NCBI RefSeq assembly: GCF_004027225.2
Contig: NC_044278.2
Span: 95,596,743-95,660,742 of the forward strand
Length of the DNA: 64,000 nucleotides
Source of the DNA: Strigops habroptila
Taxonomy: Eukaryota > Chordata > Aves > Psittaciformes > Psittacidae
Reading direction: 5' to 3'
Shown one piece after another: positions 22,556 to 35,436 of the stretch. The first letter of the stretch is position 1. Each line of letters starts with the position of its first letter. Position numbers and translations under genes: made by a program. The notes under the pieces were generated by a model, which was given only the letters and a program-made list of their open reading frames with translations, had not been told where the DNA came from and searched no databases.

Positions 22556-24371
22556 CTCCCACCACTCCAAATAAGACAGGAAGATTAGTGACAGATGACA
22601 TGGAGAAGGCTGAGGTACTTATCTATCTTTTTGGCTCAGTTTTCAATGGTAATCTCCCTTCCCACATCTCTCAAGCTCCTGAACTTCAAGGCAGGGTCTG
22701 GGGGAGCAAAGTCTCTCCCACTGTAAGAGAAGATCAGGTTTGAGACCACCCGAGGAACCTGAACATGCCTAAGTCTATGGGACCTGATGAGATCCATTGC
22801 CGAGGCCTGAGGGAACTTGCTGATGTAGTTGACAAGCCGCTATCCATATACTTGAAAAGTCATGATAATCAGCTGAAGTGCCTAGTGACTGGAAAAAGGG
22901 AAACAGTGCACCCATATTTGAAAAAGGAGGATGCTGGGAGCTACCAACCAGTCAGCCTCTCCTCCAGCCACCCAAGATCATGGAGCAGATGATCCTGGAA
23001 GATATATCAAAACGCACGGAAGACAGGGAAGGTGATTACAGATAGCCAATATGCCTTCACCAAGGGCAAATCGTGCCTGATTGGTTAACTTAGAGTCCTT
23101 CTACAATGGAGTGACTGCATCTGTAGACAAGGGAAGAGCTATGGATGTCATCTACCTGGACTTTTCTAAGTACTTTGGTACAATCCCCTGCAACATTTTT
23201 ACCTCTTGAATTGGAGACATGGGTTTGGTGGATGGACTGTTAGATGGATAAGGAACTGGCTAGATGTCTGTGTCCAAAAAGTTACAGTCAATGCTCAATA
23301 TCCAAGTGGAAACCAGTAATGTTTGGTGTCCCTCAAGGGTCCATACTGGGGCTAATACTATTTAATATCTTCATCGGCGACATGGACAGTGGGAACGAGT
23401 GCACCCTCAGGAAGTTTGCAGATGACCCCAAGCTGAGGCGTGCAATTCATTCACTAAAGGAAAGGGATGCATCCATAGGGGCCTTGACAGGCTTGAGGAG
23501 TGGGCCTATGTGAACCTCATGAAGTTCAACAAAGCCAACTGCAAGGTCCTGCACCTGGGGTCAGGGCAACGCGCAGTATCAGTGCAGGCTGGGGGATGAA
23601 TGGATTACGAGCAGCCCTGCGGAGAAGGACTCTGGGATACTTGTCAATGAAAAATTGGACATGAGCTGGCGGTGTGTTCTTGCAGCCCAGAAATCCAATT
23701 ATATCCTTGGCTGTATAAAAGGAAGTGCGGCCAGCAGGTTGAGGGAAGTGATTCTGCCTCTCTGCGCTGCTCTGGTGAGACTCCACCTTCCAGTACTGCA
23801 TTCAACTCTGGGGTCCCCAGTACAAGACAGACAGAACTGCTGGGGCAGGTCCAGGGGAGATGAAAGATGTCTAGAGGACATGAATATGATCAGAAGGCTG
23901 GAGCACCTCTCCTGTAAGGAAAGGCTGAGAGAGTTGAGGTTATTGAGCCTGGAGAAGAGAAGGCTCTGGAGAGACCTTGTTGTGGACTTTGAATATACAA
24001 AGGGAGCTTGTAAGGAAGATGGAGAGAGACGGTAGTGACAAGGAGAAGGGGCAGTGGTTTTAAACTGGAATTGGGTAGGGGCAGTGATTTTAAACTGGAA
24101 TCGGGTAGGGGCAATGGTTTTAAACTGGAATCGGGTAGGTTTAAATTGGACATAAGGAAGAAACTTTTTATGCTGAGGTCGTGAGGCACTGGCACGGGTT
24201 GCCCAGAGAAGTTGTAGATGCCCCATCCCTGGCAGTGTTCAAGGCCAGGTTGGACAGGGCTTTGAGCAACCTGGTCTAGTAAAAGAAGTCCCTGCCCATG
24301 GCAGGGGGATTGGACTAGATGATCTTTACCTTAAAGTCCCTTCCAACCCAGACTATTCTATGATTCTATGA
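22556..24371 (+). mobile_element. 5'-truncated CR1 LINE with broken reverse transcriptase
   Basis: The reverse transcriptase of a CR1 LINE can be followed in broken frames. The order is a VTDDMEKAEVL block (about 22,585), then PKSMGPDEIH and GSYQPVSL (about 22,765-22,960), then [16 protein letters not shown] (about 23,324-23,372) and the catalytic FADD motif (about 23,415). Frameshifts and stops separate these blocks, so no functional protein is made. The untranslated 3' part follows, with typical text such as GTTGCCCAGAGAAGTTGTAGA and TTGGACTAGATGATC. It ends in the CR1 tail CTATTCTATGATTCTATGATC. It lacks the 5' end and ORF1, as most CR1 copies do. Moderate divergence suggests an intermediate age, younger than the antisense relics on either side. 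Confidence 0.93.
24048..24139 (+). repeat. Three tandem 30-bp copies within the CR1 3' region
   Basis: The unit GGGGCAGTGGTTTTAAACTG plus GGAATCGGGTA occurs three times at 30-bp spacing (GCAGTGGTTT at 24051, GCAGTGATTT at 24081, GCAATGGTTT at 24111). In ordinary CR1 copies this segment is single. The expansion therefore arose in this copy or its subfamily. Confidence 0.9.
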
Positions 24372-24401
24372 TCTATTTTAAAAATGTGGCTATTTAAAAG
24401 A

Positions 24402-24435
24402 TTTTTCTTTTTTTTTTTTTTCTTTTTCTTTTTTT
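24402..24435 (+). repeat. T-rich tract after the CR1 tail
   Basis: A T-rich run with scattered C about 30 bp beyond the CR1 3' end. Simple repeat. Confidence 0.8.
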
Positions 24436-24589
24436 AAGAATATGCCAGTATTACTGGCTGGTGTTATTTAAAAGAATGAGATAAGCCACAGTGTCCTAAT
24501 TCTGGATGTGCCACACTTGTAGTCATGCATGTAGGCAAGTCATATTTTTGCTTCTGTATCTCTAAAATGGGTTGTTATCAAAGAATTAT

Positions 24590-25300
24590 AGAAGGCAGTG
24601 CCAGAGCAGATCGAGGTCAATCTACTCCTTCCCTCTGACCAAGGCAAAGTTAGATTAAATAAACCTATGTTCTCCTTAACAGATATTTCACTAACCTGCT
24701 TTCTAAGACCTCCAAAAGTGAAAAGTTCAGAACCTCAAAAGGCTGCTCGCTCTAGTTTTCAGTAATTTTAGAAAACTGTCCTTTTTGACATGTGCACCTT
24801 ACGTGTGTAAGCCTGATCTGTAACCTGAATCTCTTTTGCTACAAGTTAAGCCCATTGCTACCTCTTTTGGATCTTGACTTGAAATGGCTTGAGAATAACT
24901 TATTTTCTTGATCTCCAGGCATTCTTGCAGCTTTGCTTTTATTTTCCATCTTTCGTGATGTGCAGTGCCCAAAACTGGAGGTAATGTAACCTGTGCCAAA
25001 CAGAATGTAAGGATTCCTTCATATGCCTTGTCAGATGTATATCCCATCATATTATGACTGCTTTTTTTCATAAAAAAATTACACTGTTAATTAATCTTTA
25101 GTTTATTTTTTTTTTCTCAGAACTGCTTCTTAGCCTATCATCCCCCATCCTTCATGTGCTCCCTAAGTGTAGAGCTTTATTCTGTCTCAGTAGAATTGCC
25201 TCCTATTGTTTTCAGAGCATTTCTCCCTTTTGTTAAGATCATTTAGTTCATTACTAACCTCGTCTGGAATATTCACCTATCTGCCAGTGAGTTGTGAGAC
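24590..25300 (-). mobile_element. Ancient CR1-like relic, antisense
   Basis: The plus strand follows the reversed layout of an ancient CR1 3' region. It includes GTTCAGAACCTCAAAAGGC and the block CAGTGCCCAAAACTGGAGGTA (about 24,962), which corresponds to the conserved GTGCCCAGAACTGGACACA. Next come TTCTCAGAACTGCTTCTTAGC and AAGTGTAGAGCTTTATTCTG. The block TTTTGTTAAGATCATTTAG (about 25,229) corresponds to the conserved TTTGTCAAGATCATTTAGA. No open frame survives. It lies directly beyond the plus-strand CR1 and is clearly older. Confidence 0.7.
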
Positions 25301-28300
25301 CTGGGAGAGGTTTTAGATATTTACCTTTGGGGTAAATGTAGGTGTCCACATGTGAGGTGGGTGTCTAAATGGCCTTTGTAGTCAAACTAGTCAATACAAT
25401 CAGTGAAGCTTAGAGACGGTTCATCTCACTCTTATGTAGGCATCCTCATTTGTTCAGCTGAACAGATAATTCATTGTACCCTTCATCATTAATTGATGTT
25501 AATTCAGTGTAAACATATCAAAGGAGGTCTGTAGGCCTACTTTAGCTTGGGAGACAATCTGAAATAACATACTAAAGCTCTCTGAGAAAGACATTGCAGT
25601 AATTTTATAGCTTGTGCAGTAGGAACTGGAAGTAGGAGCCTCAATTATGCCTTTCTTTCTCATCTCTTTGTTCACATAGAACAGCTCTGCCTCTCACCTG
25701 CCTACTTCTAGTTTTTAATTATGAAAATATTATGGAGGAATCTTGTTACAAAGCAACAGAAAAAGCTTATTTTTCTCTGAGTTTGTTAAATCATGGAACA
25801 TATACTTTCTCTGCACAGGACTCCATCCAGGGGTGAAAAGCAACCCCAAACCCTGCATATCTCTACATTTTGGTTCCTTGGCAAAGAACAAATCAGCCTT
25901 AGTGTATCCTTGGACGTATTAGGGATAGTTTGTTACTCCTGTACTTCATTGCTATATTTATTGTTACAGCAGATGTTTGTTGGCAGATAAATAAAACAGT
26001 ACTTAATATATGTGCGCTTTCTTTTAATGGTGAGCTTTATGAAATTCCCAGGCTTTAAGCTTGGTGTGAAAGAAGGATGACATGGTAGCCATAATCTATG
26101 TTTTGCTCTTGAGAAATAGGCCACATTCCTCCCAAATGTGCAGTTTAACATTCATTGTGAATGCCCAGAGAAGACTTGGGAGTCAAAATTGTTAGTCTTT
26201 GTAATGTGGAAGACTGTAATATGATGATAATATCACCTCCTAGGTGCATCTGTGCCATAAGGCACCAATTTACTGTTCTGAAATGCAGATGTCTAGGGTG
26301 GGATTCTTCTAATCTAAATGTAGATGTCTGCAATATGGATGTTTGTATCTAAGCATGTCATCTTGGTAATGTTTATGGTTAATGCAGAGGAGGAGGTAAT
26401 TCCAGGGAATTATTCATCCAAACTGGTTTTGGCATTTACTTTATGATAAGAAGAAACACATGTTAGAAGTGTCTGTTTCTCTCTTCTAATGCCCTGTTAA
26501 TGACAGGGCTGAGGCCACCCACTGTCATCAGCTGCACCCAAGACCAGGGTTTCCAGAAGACCGGTACTGTAGCAGCAGTCAGTGATCACTGAGGCCCACA
26601 GAGAAAGGGAGGACAGCTCTTAGCCAGCCTTTCAGTCACCCTCATTGATACCAAACAGCAAAAAGACACAGAGCACTGAGGCCAACTAAGCCAGTGCATT
26701 GCAGCTGGCGCTGCAACAGGCAGTGGAGGTTGAAGTCTCAGAAGCAAAAGCATAGCAAACTTTAGTATTTAGATCTTCAGTATCTTCCCAGTCATTGATA
26801 AAGCTGGCATCTTCAAGGAACATAATGTCCCAATATTTTTGTCTGATACTATATCTACATCTCCTGTTTCTGCCCCTGACGATATTGATATTCTTAGATG
26901 GTATCTCTGGACTAGATTCACTCTATATGTGCAACAAACCATATTTCTAGGGAGAAAGTTGTCTCCTTAGCTTTCCATTTGACTACAGGAAGTATTTTTC
27001 ATCACAGATTGCAGTGAGGAGCTACAATCCAGGCAATCCTTCTGATGCCTTTGTTGTCAGTTAAAAATGATCTATCAAAGTCCATTTAGTGGGAACTTCA
27101 GCCAGACACTTATGAGTGCTGATTCTTTGTTATTTTCTCATTATGTGGTTCCTAGGTTTCTAAAGGTCTTGACATACATTCTCTACCAATAAGAAAAAAT
27201 CTCTCCTCATGAGATTTGAGCATGTTGCTTTTATCTTTAATGGAGCCATGTTTGAGTGTCTGTCATCATGTTCACTAAATCATCTTTCAATGAAATCCAC
27301 ATTTTTAGTAGCCATTACCTCAGCTCAGGGATAAATAAAGTTCTAGCTTTTATGTCTAATCCTCCATATTATTTTCAGGTGAATAGGGTAATGCTGAGGC
27401 CACATCTTAAATTTATTCTAAAGGTGGTTTCAGGTTTCTTATTAATCATTATATCCACTTACCAATATTTTCTCCCATGACCCAGTTCCCCAGTAGAAGG
27501 ATCAAAATGTTGATCCTCATGAATGTACTGCCTTAGCCAGAGAAATCTCTTCTGCAAATCTGTGATGCTCTTTGGTCTCAAACAGCCTTTGTTGTTCAGG
27601 ATCAAATCTAAAAAGACGTAGCATCAAGTTCAAACTCATGAAAAATGGGTTAGCAGACTTTATCAGAGACATGTTTGATGCTATCAGGTTAGACCCACCA
27701 ACCCATCTCAAGGCATGTACAACTAGAGCACAAAGTACTGCCACAGCATGTGCACAGCATCTACTGCAGAGTTCCAGTAGATGAAGGCTGTAGAAACACC
27801 ACACGATCACTGATAGTCACGAAGCAGTACTTGTGCTGGTGGCACAGAGGCCTGGAGGACACTGGTTCTTCAGTCTTTGTTCCAAAGAACAGCTTGCAAT
27901 CACTGATGTGACTGCACTCCTAATGAAACACCCAGAAGGAGTTTCACAGGTGCCAGAACATGAAGAAAGAAGAGTGGTTGCCTTCATACTGTAATTCTTT
28001 GATATGTTCTTTGCATGTAGCTCCCACAACCATCCCTTCTCTTCCCTTGGTGGAAGGCTTGTGGACTGAGTGCCGCTGAAGAACTGGGTGACGATCTGTT
28101 TAAATGCTTGTGGGATGAAAAGCAGAGGTGAACGGATTATGCACACACCTTGTTGTGGACATGTAGTAACATTAGAAACATTTGAATTCTTATGCAGAAG
28201 AGACATCCATTTAGAGCATATAGCATCCTGATGTATCATACCTATTACAAGGTTACGGACTCCCTGTATTGTTCCTTGTAAAACACTTGATGTAAAACAC

Positions 28301-30780
28301 AAAAACACAGTGCTATATCTTTGCTGGGTATTACCATTGTTATTTTTAGCAGCAAAGAACCTATGGGTGCTAACTCTATTACTAAAAGTCATGAGTTTTT
28401 AATAGGAATTAGACCTCACTAGAAATCAGAAGCAGGATTTGGTTTGTGTGCTGCTAAATTTTCTTCATTAAACCCAGTGATATATAGCAAACTTACATGT
28501 CAATCCACAGAAGTCCTTCAGAATTGTTATTTTAAACCTCTATCAATGAACAGTTTATTCTGAAGACTTTCAAAATGTGTATGCATATGCATTATATACC
28601 TATATACTATATATATAGTGTAGTGACAAAGCAAGTAGTTTAATACATTTTATTGGTCCAGCCTGGAGTTCTGCATACATGAACTTGTGTGTGGTCAAAG
28701 AGACTTGCATATTTTTGAACTCTAAGTTGGCCTAATAAAAGATATCACTACAGTGCTTGCTTTGTCAACTCTGTTTTGCTGGTTCAAAATGACTTGCAAG
28801 ATTAATTTTCAAATTTTAACATAAACCCCAAGAAAAATAAGTGTTTACTTACTGCAAGGAGTTGATTCCATGTTAGTGACCCTGAAGGAGGCTTGTACAC
28901 AAGGTGCAGATTGTTGCCAATTTGATGTATATTCATGTTACAGAATATGAAAATGTGAAGTTATACCATCTTGAGGATTTTGTTTTTATAAGTAAGATTG
29001 GTTGAAAAAAAAGCTTTAAGTAATCATACTGTGTGTTTGATGGTGGAAATTAGTATGAATGTTTCTGGCAGTGGAATGATGTGATGTGGTTATATGTTTC
29101 TGTTTTCACTGCCTTCTCAGTATTGGCCTTTTACAAATACAGATTACCATGTCGATGGAAGGAATTTACAGCTTTGGCCCCCTTGTCTCACCCTGTGTTA
29201 CAGCACCTTTTTTGTGCTTTATGTTACATATCCTCCCAACTGTATTTTTCTGACAGAAAAAGGAAATATCTGTGGACTGAGATCCTGAAAATGTGTGAGC
29301 TTTTTTTTTAATAGGATGAAATGAGTATTATTTCCCACTTACCTTGATTTCCTGTGGGGTGAAATTTTTGCTCCTCTGAAATCAGTAGCAAACTTTCTTC
29401 TGGGTATGACAGGATGGAGAGCTCATCGGTGATCCCTTACCAGCTAGTGATGATGCGTACTGGAAGCTCAGAAAAAAACAACCCATAATAATAATGACGG
29501 TAGAAAGAACACTTTTAAAAAATCAGGAGTTAGAACTGCCAAATAAAATCCACAAATAAAATCCAAGCTGAATACAAAAGCTATACATACAATACGTTTC
29601 ATAGTGTTAGTTTTGGGGCCTCACAGCCTAGATAGATAGCTGCAAGATCCGTTTGTGTTATGTGGGCTGTTACACTACATCTCTTAGTTACCTCATCTTG
29701 TGGGCAAGGAGCTGCTTGCTCTGACTTCATGGAATCACAGCTGTATTTGTGGAGTGCTCTCGTCCTTTGGCACTCCCTCCGCTGTACATTAATAGGGTTT
29801 GAATGCACCAACATTTTCTCTGGAAGCAAACTTCAGAATTTGTCTTTAATCCTGATGCAGTGCATATTCAGAATTTTTTCTTTTCCTGCAGTTTAGTTCC
29901 AGAGGAAAACATACTTGACTGGTGCTCCCACCAGCCAGCTGCGGTTTAGAACAACAGTTAACAGAAACTGCAACAGAAATGGGGAACAGAGAAATGCAGT
30001 CTAGCAGCTTCAGTTATGTGGTTCTGTTTGCTTCTAAGGATTCCAGAGCACTTAACAAACAATATTACAGGCAGGGAGGGCAGCTCTGCCCATGGTGAAG
30101 GTTTTCTAACACTTCCTGTTATAAGATTCTGTTTTCATTTTTTTCAGAGCTTTACCAAACTTAACGTATTTGGGAAAAATTTATTTTTATTCAATGTCAG
30201 TCTCTAGGTTTTTTAATTTTTTTAATTGAAAAGTGATTGAACTATTTATAAGGAAAAGGCTAGTAAAAATATGTTTTTCTGCTTATGTAAAAAAAAAAAA
30301 AAAGAAAAATTTTATCCCTGTATTTTTAAAGGTTTTGGAGCAAAGGGAGACCTTTCTCTGCCTTTGAGTCAGGTATGTGCCTTTTGCCATACTCACAGAG
30401 CCTTTCAAATTTGGTCAACTGTTTCAAGACATGGAAAAAACCACGGTTACCAAATATTCCACAGAGATTTTCTAAAGCCTAACAGCAAATATTTCCAGAT
30501 TTCATCTTCTCCGCCTTGTACAGCTCCTTCCCGTGATCAGACTTTCCATACAGTGTCTTCACAGAATGACTGAGCTGGTTGCACCAGAGGCCAAACCAGA
30601 GGCAACCCGTGTAGTATTGTCCCTGGGTGTTAGTTTGAGCTGCAGAGATGTTACTCAGTGTAACTAAGTAGGGAGCCTGGCCCTCCTGAGCTGGAATACA
30701 ACTCAGGACTCCCAAAGGTTTTCATCCATGTGCTGTTGGCAAGCTTTCAGCATAGTTCCTCTTTGCCATTAGCCTGAATG
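25301..30780. other. Non-coding region, no gene seen
   Basis: No gene is recognised. Around 25,330-25,480 and 26,240-26,345 there are motifs such as GGTGTCCACATG and AGATGTCTAGGGTGGGATTC that look like very old interspersed repeat, not assignable by eye. The interval 27,490-28,400 has a less AT-rich character and a 191-codon minus-strand frame, discussed among the findings. Confidence 0.45.
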
Positions 30781-30784
30781 CAGG

Positions 30785-30943
30785 TAGAGAGTTGGACAAC
30801 CTCAACAAGGTCCAGAGCAACCACGTCTAATGTTGAAATTAGTCTTACAGAGTGGCGGGTGGGATCACGTGAGCTCCTGAGATCCTTCCTAACCTAATGT
30901 TCCATGTTCTATGATCTAATTCCCATGGTTCTGTGATTCTTTG
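30785..30943 (+). mobile_element. CR1 3' fragment
   Basis: Diverged CR1 tail: TTGGACAACCTCAACAAGG and a CCTTCCTAACCTAATG block, ending in TTCTATGATC...GGTTCTGTGATTCT. It is truncated to the last 160 bp or so. Confidence 0.7.
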
Positions 30944-33900
30944 CTGTGTATTTCTCTATTAGTCTGTGTGGGCCTGAAGCCACCATCCTAGTTGATGGAT
31001 CTCTGTGGGCATGATGCACATAGTGGAAACAGGTTTTATTAGTTTGTTCTTAAAATCAAGCATATGCAAAACACCTCATCGAGATTCAAGCTACATGGAC
31101 AAGTATCCTAAAATTAAGAATAACAGAATGGTCTCTTTTGTGTTGAAACACTGACTCTAGTTTTGTGATTGCACTGTTTTTTTCACATGGCTTCATCCCT
31201 TCACCCCTCCCTAGCACAAGTCTGCTCTGGAGATGAAGCAGCACTGAGAATTGGTGAATGATAACTGCAGAACTCTAGTTCACTTGTTGCGAAGGTACAA
31301 GGTATTTTCTGAATGAAGCAGGGCATGGCAGAAAAAGAAAACAAGGTCTCCAGGTTAAGATAGTTGAATTTGTCTCTGGAGAGCTGGACAGTATCCTTTC
31401 CTCTTCTACCATGCTCCTGTTTGGTAATGGGCAAACGTTTCCCAAGTGGTTATTGTCAAAAATGCCTTTCTGCTTGTGCCAGTAGTATCTGGGACAAGAT
31501 GATTGTGCAAATGTCATCCATCAATCACAGCTCTTTCTTTGGTAATGTCATGTATGATGTTAGATTTAATAATGCTTTCATCAAGTCAGGTAAGGTAATT
31601 GTTGGTTCCTTATATCTGTTTATCATCTGATGTTCAATTTCTATTTATATTTACACGTTATACTTATAATTATTTATAAATGATTATTTGGCACCGAATG
31701 AGGCAAACTATCTTGAAAATCTCTGAAATTCATGGAAATGTTCAGGCAGCATATGCGATTGTTTCTCAAACCTCAACAGGCTTAATTAGATCCTGCAGTT
31801 CATTCATTTGCACTAAAGTCAATTGGAGTTTTTACATGTGGAAAGTCTGCAAGATCAAAAATTATGCCCAATGGGCACATAGCTCTCTAGAAGAACATGT
31901 CAGCTCTGGATGGTAGTATTTCTGACTTCCCATCGGTTAGAATCTCTCTCCCCCCTCACTTTTTGCTCTTTCTCAATTAGCTTCTCTTGCATTTTTATTT
32001 GAATGGTTTTGAAAGGATTCCTGGAAAAAAAACCTTGCTGCATATACTGTACATGTTTTCATTTACAGATCACTGAAATGGATAGGCAGATAAATAAATA
32101 GATAGGGTTTTCTGAGCTTGTGAAATAAGTCGCATAATATAAAACTCTCTTCTAAGTCTGTTTTGTCAAATATGTTGAATGATTTTTGGAATTATATTTC
32201 TGAAATGTATTTTGAGTGTTTCTTATTGCTGTTCTTGATCTATGCACCTTTGTTTGACAGTCCCTTAATCTGTCCGATATAAACTGAATGAATAGCAGCA
32301 TTTAAAAATATGGCTTCAGGGAGTCCTTAGGAGGTCTCTTTGTAAGTGTACACTTACAAGTTCAGTGGTAAATTTATTTTATGAGGCATTCAAACCTCAA
32401 GAAAACTGAAAAGCATAATATTAATACCTGGTTTACAGCTACTAAAGTCAATGGGAACTTTGCGATTGATTTTAATGGTATTCTATGTCCTCTAATTATG
32501 AAAGTGGCAACGATGATATGCACAAAACCACAAGGAGACTGTTCTGTTTCATCATATCCTATTCTGTTTGCAGATGCATAAGCAAAGTACAATGTGGTTT
32601 GTTCTTGAATTAAACAATTCAGTGTTTGGACCTAATCCTGAAACCTGTCACTACTTTAGGTGTTTTGCTTCTCAAAAGATCACGGACTGCTGATTCTCTG
32701 TGTGGCTCACGAAGGTGACAAGGCAGGAAATCCAGCCAAATTTTCAAAAGGCTTTTGAAAATTACACTTTTGGTTTTGGCCTTACATCTGCCCTATGGTA
32801 TGAGTAACGGAAGAAGTTGATGAAGCAGTTTTCTTCCTAATTGACTTGTTTTTTTCCATGTGACCAATTTTGACAAGGTTCCTGGAAATGCACATAATAT
32901 CTGTAGTGCATATGTACATGTTTTCCCTTAAGGTACGCTGAAGTGTAGTAGAAAGTTTCCATGACGCTATTGTAATTCCAGGCATCATTTTCATATCATG
33001 TTAGTGAGAGTGAGTGAGAGTACACCATAACAAAAAAGACCCCCAAAATTCAGCTTTTTTTCTGCTAGTTATCAAGTGCAGCAGTCTGAACAGGCAAGAT
33101 CTTGTAAGTAATTCATAGTAGTAAATAATGCTAGACAAAAATTCTCACAAACTTCTTGTTCAGTCTGCTTCAGAGGTATTGCTCATTTGGTGGCTGAAAT
33201 GCTGGTCTTGCTTCACATTTTTAATGCTTGTGAAAGATTTAAATATTGTGTTGGTAACTGGATCTGGTAGCATGCTATGGACAAGAGCTCATAAAAAGTT
33301 TTTGGATGCAGCCATGCTCAGTTGGAAAATGCCACTTTTGTGGGGTAAAAATGCTGTCCCTGGGGTGCATCAGCTCCACTGAAGCCCCAGGGGGAGCTGA
33401 GATGAAGGGCTGCTGCACTGTCCCCATGGCCCCCACCAGCCACCCCTCAGGTCTCTGATGGGCTGATCAGACCACCAGTGTGGCAGAAAATAACAAAGTG
33501 GGTAAAGTCACCTCTTAAAGAGTAAATTCTGGTTCCTCCTCTCCAAGTCTCCCTGTGCCCCAGCATAACCAGCTCATCTTGTCCATGTGATGGGCTAGCA
33601 GCTCTCTGGTTTCCTCCCCTCGCCTCCTACCAGGCTGGTGGAAGATCAGACCTTTTAGTCCCCCTTCCCAAGCCTCCTGAGTCTTCAGGCTGCTGCCCCT
33701 TCAGGCTACCCAGCCCCATGGCTTCCTAATCTACAGGTGGCTGCTTTTTTTGAGGTATCCCAGTGTTAGGGCAGCCAGGAGTCCAGCAGCCCTGGGGTTT
33801 GTGCTGTCCAATGATGCAATTGCTTTGGGAGTCAGCTGGAAATGTTGTATGCTGGCTTTCCTATAAAAACAGTGTGTCATAAGTTCTCCCTTAGGAAAAA

Positions 33901-34180
33901 AAAAAAGCAGCAATTATTAGTAGTTATTGCTGGCTTAACACAAAATGTGTCTGTGTCAAAATTACTTTGGGAAAAGTTAGTTAAAAGAGAACCTGTGGAG
34001 AACATTCCAGATGGCTGCTGTAGTCCTTAGTTAATCTTTATCATCTAGATGTGAACAGAGATCTCTGTAGTATAGAGAAATAAAGAACATCTGGAAATTA
34101 TGTCTTTATGGGAGACATGGCCTTCCTAGATGTAGGTTAGCTGGACAGCATGCAGGGACATCTAGTCTAGGTCATGTTTT
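30944..34180. other. Non-coding region, no gene seen
   Basis: No gene or RNA recognised. The interval contains the GC-rich patch at 33,350-33,730 listed separately; the rest is AT-rich. Confidence 0.45.
33350..33730. other. GC-rich, CpG-poor patch of unknown nature
   Basis: About 380 bp rich in CCCC, CAGC and CCTG words inside AT-rich desert, with few CpG dinucleotides. This fits a methylated, CpG-decayed GC-rich insert, such as an old repeat or retrocopy, better than an active promoter. I recognise no protein in any frame and no transposon ends. Confidence 0.35.
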
Positions 34181-34182
34181 GT

Positions 34183-34245
34183 CTAGAAAGGTTGAACCAG
34201 ATGATCCTTGAGGTCCCTTCTGACCTGGGATTCTATGATTCTGTG
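34183..34245 (+). mobile_element. CR1 3' tail fragment
   Basis: GTTGAACCAGATGATCCTTG, then AGGTCCCTTCTGACC and the ending GGATTCTATGATTCTGTG match the last 60 bp of CR1. Confidence 0.8.
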
Positions 34246-34361
34246 AAGCAGGGACCTATTTCTCAGGGTATCCATAAACATGGTAAATGAAATACCTCTT
34301 CACCAAATGACTTCTCAACCAGTCCTATTTTAGACTTAGTTTTGATGAGCACCATGGCCCC

Positions 34362-34603
34362 ATGAGCACCAGAGGAGGTTTAGATTGGATATTAGGAAAA
34401 ATTTCTTCACAGAGAGAGTGGTCAGGCATTGGAACAAGCTGCCAGGAAAGTGGTGGAATCACTGTCCCTGGAAGTGTTCAGAAAATGTGTAGATGAGGCC
34501 TTCAGTGATGTAGTTTAGTGGCAGTCTTGGCAGTCCTGGGGTAATTGTTGGACTTGATGATCTTAAAGGTCTTTTCCAACCTAGTTGATTCTATGATTCT
34601 ATG
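34362..34603 (+). mobile_element. CR1 3' fragment
   Basis: Starts GAGGAGGTTTAGATTGGATA, passes through AAATTTCTTCACAGAGAG and GTCAGGCATTGGAACAAGC, and ends GTTGATTCTATGATTCTATGG. This is the usual CR1 3' untranslated region in the same orientation as the tail 120 bp to the left. They are two separate insertions, since each has its own terminal octamers. Confidence 0.92.
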
Positions 34604-35430
34604 GAAGAATAAAAACAAAAGAAACATTGAAACAAGTACTCACAAGTCTACTGTGTTCACACTAGAAGAATCGATAGAAACAGGACTGCAGTTAAGGTTC
34701 CTGATTTTGAAGAGGAAAATTTTGATAAACTGCATGAATTAATTACTGAAGTAATCCAGACTAAGGACACAAGGGATTGAAATATTGAGGAGGTGTAGAG
34801 TTTTTAAAATTTCTTATGAGAAAACTACCTCCCAAGCAAAAGAAAAAAAGTAGTTTTGGGAAAGGCGCCATATCTAATTCAATGGGTAATTATCACAGAA
34901 AAGATGCTGATAGGTAATGGAGACAAAGGAAAAAGAGGGATCAGCAAAGAAAGCTGTGTCTCAGAAAGCAGGGTATGTAGCAATAAAGTAAAAATAAATG
35001 AAATGAGCTTGATAGAAATACCAAACAGTTCTTCATCTAGAAAAAAAATGTGGGAAAAAGAGAGGATCCTGTGAAGATGAACTATAATCTGTGTTGGATA
35101 AACTGATGGTGGTCTAGCACCAGGGCAGTCTGGAGGCTTCCTGAGGGTATGGAAATGGCAGATGACCAGCGGATGGGGCAGCAGTGCTCAGGACAGTTAA
35201 TGGGCTCCACTCAGGGGAGTGGGTTGCTGTTCCAGAATTCAGGCAGAACATGTGTATGAAACTATATGTGCGAATGTCTCATAAGGAGGAAAGGGACCAT
35301 GTGACAAGAACACAGTTTCTCTGTGTAAGAAGGGACGAGAGAGTCACATGGACAAGAGCAGACTTATTCATTTGACCTCTGGGGTGAAAAGCTTTAAACA
35401 GTTCTTGAAGGAAAGAAATTTCAATACAGC
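34604..35430. other. Non-coding region, no gene seen
   Basis: AT-rich, A-biased sequence leading into the AAAAG array. No recognisable gene or repeat family. Confidence 0.45.
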
Positions 35431-35436
35431 AAATAG

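Noticed and set aside
22483-24226. Separate short frames at 22.5-24.2 kb as genes
   Set aside because: They are pieces of one decayed CR1 reverse transcriptase and its 3' region, not host genes.
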